Below, one piece after another: positions 1-6,194 of a DNA stretch of 6,194 nt. The first letter of the stretch is position 1. Every line of letters begins with the position of its first letter. The stretch is from assembly GCA_012800665.1 (NCBI GenBank), contig JAAZIW010000205.1, positions 1-6,194 on the forward strand, read 5' to 3'. Made by a program: the position numbers and the translations under genes. Below the pieces are notes generated by a model. That model was not told where the DNA came from. It saw only the letters and a program-made list of their open reading frames with translations, and did not search any database. The stretch comes from Rikenellaceae bacterium. Lineage in GTDB: Bacteria > Bacteroidota > Bacteroidia > Bacteroidales > UBA932.

Positions 1-114
1 GTTTCTTTTTTGTTTGTTTTTTCGAAAACGATAGGAGCGGATTAAAAAAAATGTTATATTTGTATTCATTGAACCTAGACCAATAGAAAAGAAACAGATT
101 ATATAAAAATCACT
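1..114 (+). other. A/T-rich upstream leader region
   Basis: No gene is visible in this stretch. It starts with a T-rich run (about 1-22) that could be the tail of a terminator of an upstream gene lying outside the window, but no stem precedes it here. It then holds an A-tract (about 44-51) and a perfect Bacteroidota -7 box at 55-62. The reading frame of the first gene is closed upstream by TAG at 76-78, so that protein cannot begin before position 79. A TATAAAA heptamer occurs twice, at 102-108 and 114-120, 12 bp apart, just before the coding signal begins. Confidence 0.6.
55..62 (+). promoter_or_regulatory. Candidate Bacteroidota -7 promoter box for the glycerol-phosphate gene pair
   Basis: TATATTTG matches the Bacteroidales -7 consensus TAnnTTTG at every defined position. 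A transcript would start near 68, about 45-50 nt before the coding signal at 115. The expected -33 TTTG is missing at the right spacing (about 31-36); TTTG motifs at 9-12 and 13-16 are too far upstream. This is therefore half of a promoter, supported mainly by its place before the first gene. Confidence 0.45.
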
Positions 115-183
115 ATAAAAGATAGAGTTAAAACAGCTCTTTCGTCAGCTACTGATACAAAATATTTCGAATCGGGGCGGGAG
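115..183 (+). other. Probable N-terminal coding extension of the AraM-like gene with no ATG/GTG/TTG start
   Basis: The frame of the gene called at 184 stays open back to 79, and translation of 115-183 gives a plausible family N-terminus (beginning IKDRVKTALSSATDTKYFE). AraM-family proteins such as B. subtilis AraM have roughly 45-50 residues before the first nucleotide-binding strand and its D-x-N-T motif. The GTG start leaves only about 22, and this extension restores 23 more. In-frame rare starts are ATA 103, ATC 109 and ATA 115. Either a rare start codon is used, a former ATG has mutated or been misread, or the shorter GTG form is real. Confidence 0.5.
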
Positions 184-1416
184 GTGCTTGATAAGGTTCC
201 TGAAGTGTTCAGCCGCTATTTCCCGGGGCGTGTCCCCGTTGTGATAGCAGATTGCAACACTTGGAAAGCCGCTGGCGAGCGTGTGTTCGCCCTGCTGTCG
301 GAAGCGGGTATGAAACCGCAGAAATTCTTGATTCCCGCTCGCGAGTTCCATGCCGAATGGAAATATGTGGAGATGATAGATAAAGTGCTCGATGGAGGCG
401 GAGTGGCGGTATCGGTAGGTTCCGGTACCATAAATGACCTTTGTAAATTATCTTCCGCACACCATAAACAATCTTATCTCTCTGTTGCTACCGCCGCATC
501 GGTTGATGGCTATACCTCTTTCGGGGCTTCAATAACATTCAAGGGCGCCAAGCAGACTTTTGAATGTCCTGCGCCGGTGGCATGCTTGGCCGATGCCGAT
601 GTGCTTTGCTCTGCACCTAAAGAGTTGACCGCTGCCGGATACGCCGACCTTGCGGCAAAAATTCCCGCAGGCGCTGAATGGATGATTGCCGATTTTATCG
701 GCACCGAACCTATAATTTCTGATGCCTGGCATCCCTTGCAGGATTGCATAGATGACATCTTGGCAAATGCCGAAGCTGTTGCGGCAGGTGACCCTGAAGC
801 CATCGGCGCTGTTTTCGATGGCCTTGCGCTCAGCGGTTTCGGAATGCAGACAGCTCGCAGCAGCAGGCCCGCATCCGCCTCCGACCATCTTTTCAGCCAT
901 ATCTTGGATATGACTCACCATAAATTCAACGGCAAATACGTTTCCCATGGTTTTCAGGTGGCCATAGGCACACTAACCATGTGCAAGGTGTTCGAGAACT
1001 TCTTCAAGCTCGACCTCACCCGGATAGATGTTGATAAATGCACTGCCGCCTGGCCGTCCCTCGAAAGCGAGCAAAAACGCGCCTTGGATATTTTCAAGGA
1101 TTTTCCCGTTCCCGAACTCGGCTATCGTGAAATCACCAAAAAATACGAGCCGGCGGAGAAGGTGCATCAAGAATTAATGAAGCTCAAAGCCCAATGGCCC
1201 GACTTCCGTAAAAAGCTCATGGACCAGCTCTATACTTTCGATGATATGCAGGAGAAGTTCAGAATAGTTGGGGCTCCTGTCAAACCCGAAGATATAGGTT
1301 GCACGAAAGATGACATCATTGCCATGTTCCCTTTTGTACAGCTTATGCGCTATCGCATCAATCTCTTCGACCTTGCCAAAAGAGCCGGAGTGTATGATGA
1401 GATTATAAAAATATGA
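184..1416 (+). CDS. araM: sn-glycerol-1-phosphate dehydrogenase, AraM/EgsA type (iron-dependent alcohol dehydrogenase superfamily)
   Basis: This is a cytoplasmic NAD(P)H-dependent, metal-containing enzyme expected to interconvert dihydroxyacetone phosphate and sn-glycerol-1-phosphate. Visible family marks, numbered from the GTG: first Rossmann strand ending in DCNT (23-26); dinucleotide-binding GSGTINDL (79-86); ATAASVDGYTS (102-112); GYADLAAK (152-159), whose Asp155 should be a metal ligand; SSRPASASDHLFSH (226-239), with His235 or His239 as a ligand; and SHGFQVAIG (254-262), with His255 as the third ligand. The helical C-terminal domain is intact. The 410-residue length from GTG is adequate, but the N-terminus looks about 23 residues short; in-frame coding signal runs back to about 115. 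The stop overlaps the next gene's start (ATGA), so the two are probably translationally coupled. The family assignment is firm. The exact substrate is not: bacterial members are little studied, and another sugar- or polyol-phosphate substrate is possible. Confidence 0.9.
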   Translation: MLDKVPEVFSRYFPGRVPVVIADCNTWKAAGERVFALLSEAGMKPQKFLIPAREFHAEWKYVEMIDKVLDGGGVAVSVGSGTINDLCKLSSAHHKQSYLSVATAASVDGYTSFGASITFKGAKQTFECPAPVACLADADVLCSAPKELTAAGYADLAAKIPAGAEWMIADFIGTEPIISDAWHPLQDCIDDILANAEAVAAGDPEAIGAVFDGLALSGFGMQTARSSRPASASDHLFSHILDMTHHKFNGKYVSHGFQVAIGTLTMCKVFENFFKLDLTRIDVDKCTAAWPSLESEQKRALDIFKDFPVPELGYREITKKYEPAEKVHQELMKLKAQWPDFRKKLMDQLYTFDDMQEKFRIVGAPVKPEDIGCTKDDIIAMFPFVQLMRYRINLFDLAKRAGVYDEIIKI

Positions 1417-2387
1417 TAAAACTTAAAAGAGTTATACTCTCTGCGCTTGCCTTAGCGGCCTGCTTATGCTTGTTCTCTTCCTGCTCCTCTCAAGCTCCGA
1501 AGCAGAGCAGGGCTGATGCAATCGCAGCGCATTTTCTTAATCCTGCATCAAAGTATGTGGCGGTTGCAAGCCATCGCGGAGACTGGCGCAATTATCCCGA
1601 AAATTCAATTCCCGCCATCGAATCCGTCATAAAGATGGGTGTGGATATAGTGGAATTGGATATTCATCTCACCAAGGACAGCATACTTGTCCTTAGCCAC
1701 GACCCCGATGTCAAGCGTTGCACCGACTTTCGCAAAGTATATCCCAAGGACAAGTCTGCAAAGGTTTGCGACCTCACCTATGAGGAGATTCTGCAGCTGC
1801 GCCTCAACAGGGGGCACGGCATAGCCACAGACAGCATCCGCATGCCCACCTTGCGTCAGGCTCTGCTTTGCTGCAAGGGTCGCGTCTGCGTTAACATCGA
1901 CAAGGGCTTTGACTATTATCCTCAGGTGCTGGAGCTGGCAAAGGAGCTGGATATGACAGGCCATATTGTCATAAAGAGCAAAATGACTCCCTCTGCCGTG
2001 GACTCCGTGCTGGCAATCGGCGGCCCCAAGCTCATATATATGCCGGTTATAGATGCACAGAAAGCGCGGGGGAGGCTCCTGTTCGAGCTTTATTCCGAGT
2101 CAGGCGGTTTTCCACCTGTGTGTGAACTATGCTGGCAGAATGAGGAGGATGATGCTTTCGAGACCATGCGCAGAGCAATCCTCGGCAGCGGCTCCAAGAT
2201 ATGGGTTAATACCATTTGGTCTTCGCTATGCGGAGGCCCCGGCAATGACGATGATGCCGCGTTTGAATTGGATGACCCCGGCGAGGTATATCAAAAATAT
2301 CTCGACTTTGGTGTTTCCGCCATTCAGACAGACCGTCCCGAAATGCTGATAAATTGGCTGGAAAAGCAAGGCCGCCATAAATTATAA
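1413..2387 (+). CDS. Glycerophosphodiester phosphodiesterase family lipoprotein
   Basis: The protein (324 residues) is predicted to hydrolyse glycerophosphodiesters to glycerol phosphate and an alcohol, outside the cytoplasm. It begins with a lipoprotein signal: basic start MIKLKR, hydrophobic stretch 8-21, then lipobox LFSSC with Cys24 as the lipidated residue. The TIM-barrel GDPD domain spans about 49-320. Diagnostic residues are HRG (54-56; His54 catalytic), YPENS (61-65), VELDI (80-84; Glu81 and Asp83 metal ligands), SHDPDV (95-100; His96 catalytic), MPTLRQAL (144-151) and VNIDKG (160-165; acidic Asp163). The tail has TDRPEML (near 308-314), the usual last-strand motif of the family. The ATG lies inside the preceding stop (ATGA), and the next gene follows after 25 bp, so it sits mid-operon. 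Nothing looks broken. The natural substrate could be deacylated phospholipid or a glycerophosphate-decorated glycan; the sequence does not decide. Confidence 0.92.
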   Translation: MIKLKRVILSALALAACLCLFSSCSSQAPKQSRADAIAAHFLNPASKYVAVASHRGDWRNYPENSIPAIESVIKMGVDIVELDIHLTKDSILVLSHDPDVKRCTDFRKVYPKDKSAKVCDLTYEEILQLRLNRGHGIATDSIRMPTLRQALLCCKGRVCVNIDKGFDYYPQVLELAKELDMTGHIVIKSKMTPSAVDSVLAIGGPKLIYMPVIDAQKARGRLLFELYSESGGFPPVCELCWQNEEDDAFETMRRAILGSGSKIWVNTIWSSLCGGPGNDDDAAFELDDPGEVYQKYLDFGVSAIQTDRPEMLINWLEKQGRHKL

Positions 2388-2412
2388 TAATATCCACCAT
2401 AAAAATTTTCAT

Positions 2413-4740
2413 ATGCGTTTTCTAAGCACAATCACGATTTTTTTCTGCCTTACTCTATCTTCTCTTTATGCTCAAGAAACGGATTATGCTCCCCGTGAGG
2501 TTTCATGGGAGGCCGAGTGGATTGGCGGGGAGGCTCCGCAAGACGACCTTTCGCGCTTTCCTGTTCTTCCTGCCAGATATCTTCGTAAAGAGTTCGAACT
2601 CCGCCCGGGGATTGTTGCCGCTGAATTGCACATTAGCGGTCTCGGGCTTTACAAGGCATGGCTCAACGGCCGTGAGCTGGGAGCCGGCAATGAACTTGCC
2701 CCTAACGTTTCGCATTACGAAAAGACCGTATATTTCAATAGTTTCGAGGTTGCCAAATTACTGTCTCCGGGCCCCAATGCCATTGCTGTCAGTCTTGGCA
2801 ACGGCCGCTATGCCGCACCCCGCATAGACAAACAAACCTGGTTTTACGGCCTTCCCTGTCTGATATGTCAGTTGGAATTGACGTATGCCGATGGAAGCAG
2901 GGAACTTGTTTGCAGCGATACATCATGGAAACTCTCCACAGACGGCCCCATATGTGCCAACAACGAGTATGACGGAGAGGTTTTCGATGCCCGTAAAGAT
3001 TTGGGTCGCTGGACTTTTGCACAATATGACGATTCTTCGTGGCGGCAGGCGGAGGCCGTAGAAGGTCCTCGCGGAACTCTCATGCCGCAACTAAATCCCG
3101 ATATTGCCGTTCAGGATATACTCCGCCCGAAATCGATAAAGAAAATGGGCGACAAATATATTTTGGATATGGGCGTGAATATGGTGGGACGCCTGCAATT
3201 CAAAGCCCGCGGTTTGAAGGAGGGCGATACTCTTAAATTGCGTTTTGCCGAAAGGCTTGATTCTGCAGGAGCCCTGTATACCGAGAATCTCCGTACTGCA
3301 AAGGTGGAGGATATATATGTGGCCGGCAAGGCTCGGCGTGTGACCTGGCATCCCGATTTCACCTATCATGGTTTCCGCTATGTCGAACTCAGCGGTTGGA
3401 AGCGCCGCCCTTGTAAAAGAGATTTCGAGGGGCAGGTGATGTATGACCGCATGGCCACCACAGGCAGTTTCGAAACATCCAATCCTGTTCTGAACAGCGT
3501 TTACAGCAATTGTTTTTGGGGCATCAGGGGAAATTACCGAGGCATGCCCACCGATTGTCCTCAGCGCGATGAACGCCAGGGATGGCTCGGCGACCGTACA
3601 ATGAACTGTTATGGCGAGGGCTATCTATTCAATAATCGGCTTTTATATACCAAATGGCTGCACGACATAGAGGATTCTCAGACTCCGGAGGGCGAACTTC
3701 CCGTTGTGGCTCCGCCATTCTGGAAGATGTATAACAGGGACAATATGACCTGGCCCGGCGCCTTCATCACCATTGCCGATATGCTCTATCGCCAGTATGG
3801 AGATGTGCAGCCGATTCTTGACCATTATCCCGCGATGGCAAAATGGATGGATTATATGTGGGAAAAGTACAGCGATGAAGGATTGCTTAGGAAAGATGTT
3901 TACGGAGATTGGTGCGTTCCGCCGGAGTCTCTCGAACTCATCCATTCGAAAGACCCTGAGCGCAAGACCTCAAAAACTTTAATCGGTACTTCCTTCTATT
4001 ATTATTTGGCGGGAATTATGGAAAAATTTGCAGCTCTTTCAGGACATCCCGAAGACATCGCTCGTTTCGAGGAGCGCAGGGATTCTGCAAAACTTGCCTA
4101 CAACGACCGCTATTTTAACGCCGATGAAGGCTTCTACTCCAACAACACTGTGACGGCCAACGCCTTGTCTCTTCATTTCGGTTTGGTGCCGGAGGCGGAG
4201 GTGCCAAGGGTGTTCGCCAATTTGGTGGAGCGCAGCGGCGATCATGTGAACTGCGGCTTGGTTGGCATTATGGTTCTTATGCGCGTGCTCTCCGATTACG
4301 GCCGTCCCGACCTGGCATTCACAATAGCATCGAACGACACTTATCCCTCTTGGGGTTATATGGCGACTCAGGGAGCTACCACCATTTGGGAGCTTTGGAA
4401 CGGAAATACTGCCGCACCCGATATGAACAGCATGAATCATGTCATGATGATAGGCGACCTGCTTATTTGGGAATATGAGTATTTGGGAGGAATAAGGCCT
4501 GCTGAACCCGGCTTCGCGAAAGTCGAGTTGAAGCCTTATCCCGTTCCGGGACTTGATTGGGTGAAATGCTCATACGATAGTGAGCACGGCCGTATTGTAA
4601 GCAATTGGAAGCGTCGGGGCAAGAAGATAATTTGGAAAGTTGAGGTGCCTGTGCCCGCTACCGCCCTTATACCGTCTGCTGACGGCTCCGGCCGGGAAGT
4701 TCGTGAGCTCGCTCCGGGCAAATATCGTTTCAAGTTCTAA
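2413..4740 (+). CDS. Alpha-L-rhamnosidase, glycoside hydrolase family 78, secreted
   Basis: This 775-residue inverting exo-enzyme is expected to remove terminal alpha-L-rhamnose from pectic oligosaccharides or rhamnosylated compounds. Residues 1-20 form a signal peptide (cleavage likely after SLYA, before Gln21); there is no lipobox, so it is probably soluble in the periplasm. Domain order: N-terminal beta-sandwich with lectin-like fold (about 35-225), second beta-sandwich (about 230-345), (alpha/alpha)6 catalytic barrel (about 350-685) and C-terminal beta domain (about 690-775). The catalytic signature DCPQRDERQGWLGD is at 381-394. Asp381, Glu387, Trp391 and Asp394 have the same spacing as Asp630, Glu636, Trp640 and Asp643 of Streptomyces avermitilis SaRha78A, making Glu387 the general acid. 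Glu660 in TTIWELWNG is the expected general base. All key residues are present and the length is typical for a compact GH78. It lies 25 bp after the phosphodiesterase gene and is probably co-transcribed with it. Confidence 0.95.
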   Translation: MRFLSTITIFFCLTLSSLYAQETDYAPREVSWEAEWIGGEAPQDDLSRFPVLPARYLRKEFELRPGIVAAELHISGLGLYKAWLNGRELGAGNELAPNVSHYEKTVYFNSFEVAKLLSPGPNAIAVSLGNGRYAAPRIDKQTWFYGLPCLICQLELTYADGSRELVCSDTSWKLSTDGPICANNEYDGEVFDARKDLGRWTFAQYDDSSWRQAEAVEGPRGTLMPQLNPDIAVQDILRPKSIKKMGDKYILDMGVNMVGRLQFKARGLKEGDTLKLRFAERLDSAGALYTENLRTAKVEDIYVAGKARRVTWHPDFTYHGFRYVELSGWKRRPCKRDFEGQVMYDRMATTGSFETSNPVLNSVYSNCFWGIRGNYRGMPTDCPQRDERQGWLGDRTMNCYGEGYLFNNRLLYTKWLHDIEDSQTPEGELPVVAPPFWKMYNRDNMTWPGAFITIADMLYRQYGDVQPILDHYPAMAKWMDYMWEKYSDEGLLRKDVYGDWCVPPESLELIHSKDPERKTSKTLIGTSFYYYLAGIMEKFAALSGHPEDIARFEERRDSAKLAYNDRYFNADEGFYSNNTVTANALSLHFGLVPEAEVPRVFANLVERSGDHVNCGLVGIMVLMRVLSDYGRPDLAFTIASNDTYPSWGYMATQGATTIWELWNGNTAAPDMNSMNHVMMIGDLLIWEYEYLGGIRPAEPGFAKVELKPYPVPGLDWVKCSYDSEHGRIVSNWKRRGKKIIWKVEVPVPATALIPSADGSGREVRELAPGKYRFKF

Positions 4741-4766
4741 TCATAGTTTGTGTGTTATGTAAATTT

Positions 4767-4816
4767 TCGGCTCTCTGACAAATAATTTTGTTCGAGAGCC
4801 GATTATTTGCTATTTT
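4767..4816 (+). terminator. Hairpin terminator after the rhamnosidase gene
   Basis: A 9-bp perfect outer stem pairs 4767-4775 (TCGGCTCTC) with 4794-4802 (GAGAGCCGA). Inside it, after one mismatch and a G-T wobble, a 5-bp inner stem (4778-4782 with 4787-4791) closes a TAAT loop. A T-rich stretch follows (4803-4816), though it is interrupted and not a pure U run. It begins 27 bp after the rhamnosidase stop. It is likely a Rho-independent or partial terminator ending or attenuating the upstream operon. Confidence 0.7.
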
Positions 4817-4818
4817 CG
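4787..4818 (+). promoter_or_regulatory. Candidate Bacteroidota promoter for the GH28 gene, overlapping the terminator hairpin
   Basis: A -33 box TTTG (4787-4790) is separated by exactly 20 nt from TATTTTCG (4811-4818), which matches the -7 consensus TAnnTTTG with one mismatch. Transcription would start near 4824, giving a leader of about 25 nt before the ATG at 4849. The -33 box lies in the 3' arm of the hairpin's inner stem, so termination of upstream transcripts and initiation of the GH28 transcript share the same bases. No experimental support; A/T-rich DNA gives such matches by chance. Confidence 0.4.
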
Positions 4819-4848
4819 TAGATAATAAATCCTGCCGACAGCTTTCCA

Positions 4849-6174
4849 ATGAAGATTCTTCTGCTTTTTATATTCTGCTTGTTTTCTTTCCTGCCTCCGC
4901 AGGAGCTTCTGTCCAATGGTGCTTCCATCCCTTCGCAAGATAGCATCCCCATTTCTTCCCAAGATAGCACACCCCTGTCGCAGGAACGTACTTCAATGCC
5001 TTCGCAGGAGTTTCTGCCGGATGGTACCCCAATGCCGGCGTTCCTGACTGATACCTCCCGTGTTTCTCTTGAGGGCAAGCGCCGCTATGTCCTTACAAGA
5101 TATGGGGTTTGCCGCGACAGCACAAAGGTACAGACACGCCGTATTCAAAAAGTTATAGACAGAGCGGCCCGCTCCGGAGGAGTGGTGGTGGTGCCGAAAG
5201 GAGTATTCATGAGCGGCTCTCTCTTCTTCCGCCCCGGCACACATTTGCTTTTGGAAGAAGGCGCCGTACTCAAGGGCTCTCCCGAAATAGATGACTATGT
5301 TTTCGGCCCCTCACGCATGGAGGGGCAGAGTCTGGACTATTTTGCCGCCCTTGTGAATGCTGATGGCGTGGATGGCTTTACCATTTGCGGCCCTGGGGCG
5401 ATAGATGGCAACGGCAAGGATTTTTGGCAGGAGTTTTGGGACCGCCGCAAGGCCAATCCGAAAATCACCAATCTTGAGGTACATAGACCCCGGTTGGTTT
5501 TTATAAGCAACTCTTCAGGGGTTACGGTACAGGATGTAATCCTGCGGAACAGCGGCTTCTGGACCAATCATCTCTACAAATGCGATCATGTCCGCTATCT
5601 CGGTTGCACTATTGTTGCTCCGACCGAAAACGTAAAAGCTCCTAGTTCCGATGCCATTGATATAGACTATTGTCACGATGTATTGGTGGACAGATGTTAT
5701 ATGTCGGTTAATGATGACGGCGTTGTGCTTAAGGGTGGCAAGGGAACCTGGGCTGATACTATGGCTGTGAATGGCCCCAATTACAATGTGCTGGTGCAGA
5801 ATTGCCGGTTCCGCCGTACGCACGGATGCCTCACTCTCGGCAGCGAATCACTTTACAACAGGAATATAATCATGCGTAATTGTACCGTAGAGGATGTGCA
5901 ACGGGTGTTGTGGCTCAAACTCCGTCCCGATACTCCGCAGCACTACGAATTTGTTACGGTTGAGGGTATCCGCGGTACCTGCCGCAACTTTGTGGTGGCA
6001 AAGCCTTGGACTCAGTTTTATTCCCGTTCCGAGCGTCCCGATATGCCTATTAGCCGTTGCAACGACATCCTGCTCAAAGACATAGATGTGGTGGCAAAAC
6101 GCCGCTTCTCCGATGTGGTCGAAAGCCCCGATTATATAATAGAAAACCTTAATTACTTAAGATGCCCTGAATGA
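4849..6174 (+). CDS. Glycoside hydrolase family 28 (polygalacturonase-like) protein, secreted
   Basis: This is a 441-residue right-handed parallel beta-helix enzyme, expected to hydrolyse galacturonic-acid linkages in pectin, as an exo-polygalacturonase or rhamnogalacturonan-type hydrolase. A short hydrophobic signal (about 3-16) is followed by a Ser/Pro/Gln-rich linker (about 24-66) with imperfect repeats. The GH28 fold runs from about 80 to the end. It opens with YGVCRDSTKVQTRRIQKVID (85-104), then GGVVVVPKGVF (110-120), LLLEEGAVLKGS (133-144) and GPGAIDGNGK (181-190). Catalytic positions: Asp268 (SSDAIDID), Asp289-Asp290 (VNDDGVVLK) and His325 (THGCLTLGSES). Compared with the classical NTD, DD, GHG and RxK motifs, the first reads SSD, the third THG, and the last is replaced around LWLKLRPD (354-361): Lys357 is kept and Arg is Trp355. 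The triad acids are intact, so it is likely active with altered subsite binding. It follows a terminator-like hairpin and probably has its own promoter. Its stop overlaps a further ATG. Confidence 0.9.
   Translation: MKILLLFIFCLFSFLPPQELLSNGASIPSQDSIPISSQDSTPLSQERTSMPSQEFLPDGTPMPAFLTDTSRVSLEGKRRYVLTRYGVCRDSTKVQTRRIQKVIDRAARSGGVVVVPKGVFMSGSLFFRPGTHLLLEEGAVLKGSPEIDDYVFGPSRMEGQSLDYFAALVNADGVDGFTICGPGAIDGNGKDFWQEFWDRRKANPKITNLEVHRPRLVFISNSSGVTVQDVILRNSGFWTNHLYKCDHVRYLGCTIVAPTENVKAPSSDAIDIDYCHDVLVDRCYMSVNDDGVVLKGGKGTWADTMAVNGPNYNVLVQNCRFRRTHGCLTLGSESLYNRNIIMRNCTVEDVQRVLWLKLRPDTPQHYEFVTVEGIRGTCRNFVVAKPWTQFYSRSERPDMPISRCNDILLKDIDVVAKRRFSDVVESPDYIIENLNYLRCPE
4894..5036 (+). repeat. Imperfect direct repeats coding the GH28 linker
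   Basis: Bases 4894-4931 and 4999-5036 are imperfect copies (about 28 of 38 identical by eye), 105 bp or 35 codons apart, encoding PPQELLSNGASIP and PSQEFLPDGTPMP. Between them CAAGATAGCA is repeated exactly at 4936-4945 and 4960-4969, 24 bp or 8 codons apart. All units are multiples of three, so the frame is kept. They generate a linker rich in Ser-Gln-Asp/Glu and Pro between the signal peptide and the beta-helix. Confidence 0.65.
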
Positions 6175-6194
6175 ACTTTTTGCCGTTAAGGGGA
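6171..6194 (+). CDS. Possible start of a following gene, truncated by the window end
   Basis: An ATG at 6171 overlaps the GH28 stop as ATGA, the same arrangement as between the first two genes. The frame stays open for the remaining 24 bases and reads MNFLPLRG. That is too short to identify a product or to tell a real gene from a chance ATG; the only support is the coupling pattern and the same strand. Confidence 0.35.

Noticed and set aside
9..16. TTTG motifs as the -33 box of the first promoter
   Set aside because: They lie about 38-42 bp before the -7 box at 55-62, far beyond the usual 19-21 bp spacing.
529..948. Antisense open frame of 139 codons inside the dehydrogenase gene
   Set aside because: It lies opposite a well-conserved coding region with all family motifs, and its translation resembles no known fold or family. 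It is a shadow of the sense gene.
184..1416. Recent archaeal transfer of the glycerol-1-phosphate dehydrogenase
   Set aside because: Bacterial AraM-type enzymes are an established branch, and the motif wording fits that branch; base composition by eye resembles that of the neighbouring genes.
1605..1964. Antisense open frame of 119 codons inside the phosphodiesterase gene
   Set aside because: It is opposite the conserved GDPD catalytic region; the translation shows no family features.
2053..2349. Forward-strand alternative frame of 98 codons in the 3' part of the phosphodiesterase gene
   Set aside because: The phosphodiesterase frame carries conserved C-terminal motifs through the same stretch with no frameshift, so this is an out-of-frame shadow.
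4039..4440. Antisense open frame of 133 codons inside the rhamnosidase gene
   Set aside because: It overlaps the conserved catalytic barrel of GH78 on the other strand, and I see no initiation signal or recognisable domain.
1..6194. CRISPR array, tRNA or rRNA genes, insertion sequence or integrase
   Set aside because: No regular spaced repeats, cloverleaf, terminal inverted repeats or transposase-like frame was found; almost all the sequence is accounted for by four large metabolic genes.

Overview
The window reads as a chromosomal segment of a Bacteroidales-type gut or environmental bacterium. The evidence is the character of the proteins (a Bacteroidota-style lipoprotein signal, GH78 and GH28 pectin-active enzymes of the kind found in polysaccharide utilisation loci), the A/T-rich gene starts without clear Shine-Dalgarno sequences, and matches to the Bacteroidota promoter pattern (TTTG, about 20 nt, TAnnTTTG). 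I cannot name the genus.

All genes are on the + strand and nearly head to tail. Bases 1-114 are an A/T-rich leader with a perfect -7 box. Then come: (1) an AraM/EgsA-type sn-glycerol-1-phosphate dehydrogenase, called from GTG at 184 but with coding signal reaching back to about 115; (2) a glycerophosphodiester phosphodiesterase lipoprotein (1413-2387), overlapping gene 1 by ATGA; (3) a secreted GH78 alpha-L-rhamnosidase (2413-4740), 25 bp further on; (4) a 108-bp spacer holding a strong hairpin and, overlapping it, a promoter-like pair of boxes; (5) a secreted GH28 polygalacturonase-family enzyme (4849-6174). A further gene probably begins at 6171 through another ATGA overlap and runs out of the window.

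Functionally there are two themes. GH78 plus GH28 suggests breakdown of rhamnogalacturonan or another rhamnose- and uronate-containing pectic glycan in the periplasm or at the surface. The two upstream genes both concern glycerol phosphate: one is a cytoplasmic dehydrogenase interconverting DHAP and glycerol-1-phosphate, the other a membrane-anchored hydrolase of glycerophosphodiesters. Why they sit with pectin enzymes is the most interesting open question. In Bacillus subtilis, araM lies in the L-arabinose operon, and arabinose is a side-chain sugar of rhamnogalacturonan I, so the grouping may reflect co-induction by plant cell-wall sugars; this is inference. No SusC/SusD pair, regulator, RNA gene, mobile element or CRISPR array is visible. 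I see no clearly unprecedented system here; the points of interest are the start of gene 1, the terminator/promoter overlap, the GH28 active-site variation and the GH28 N-terminal repeats.
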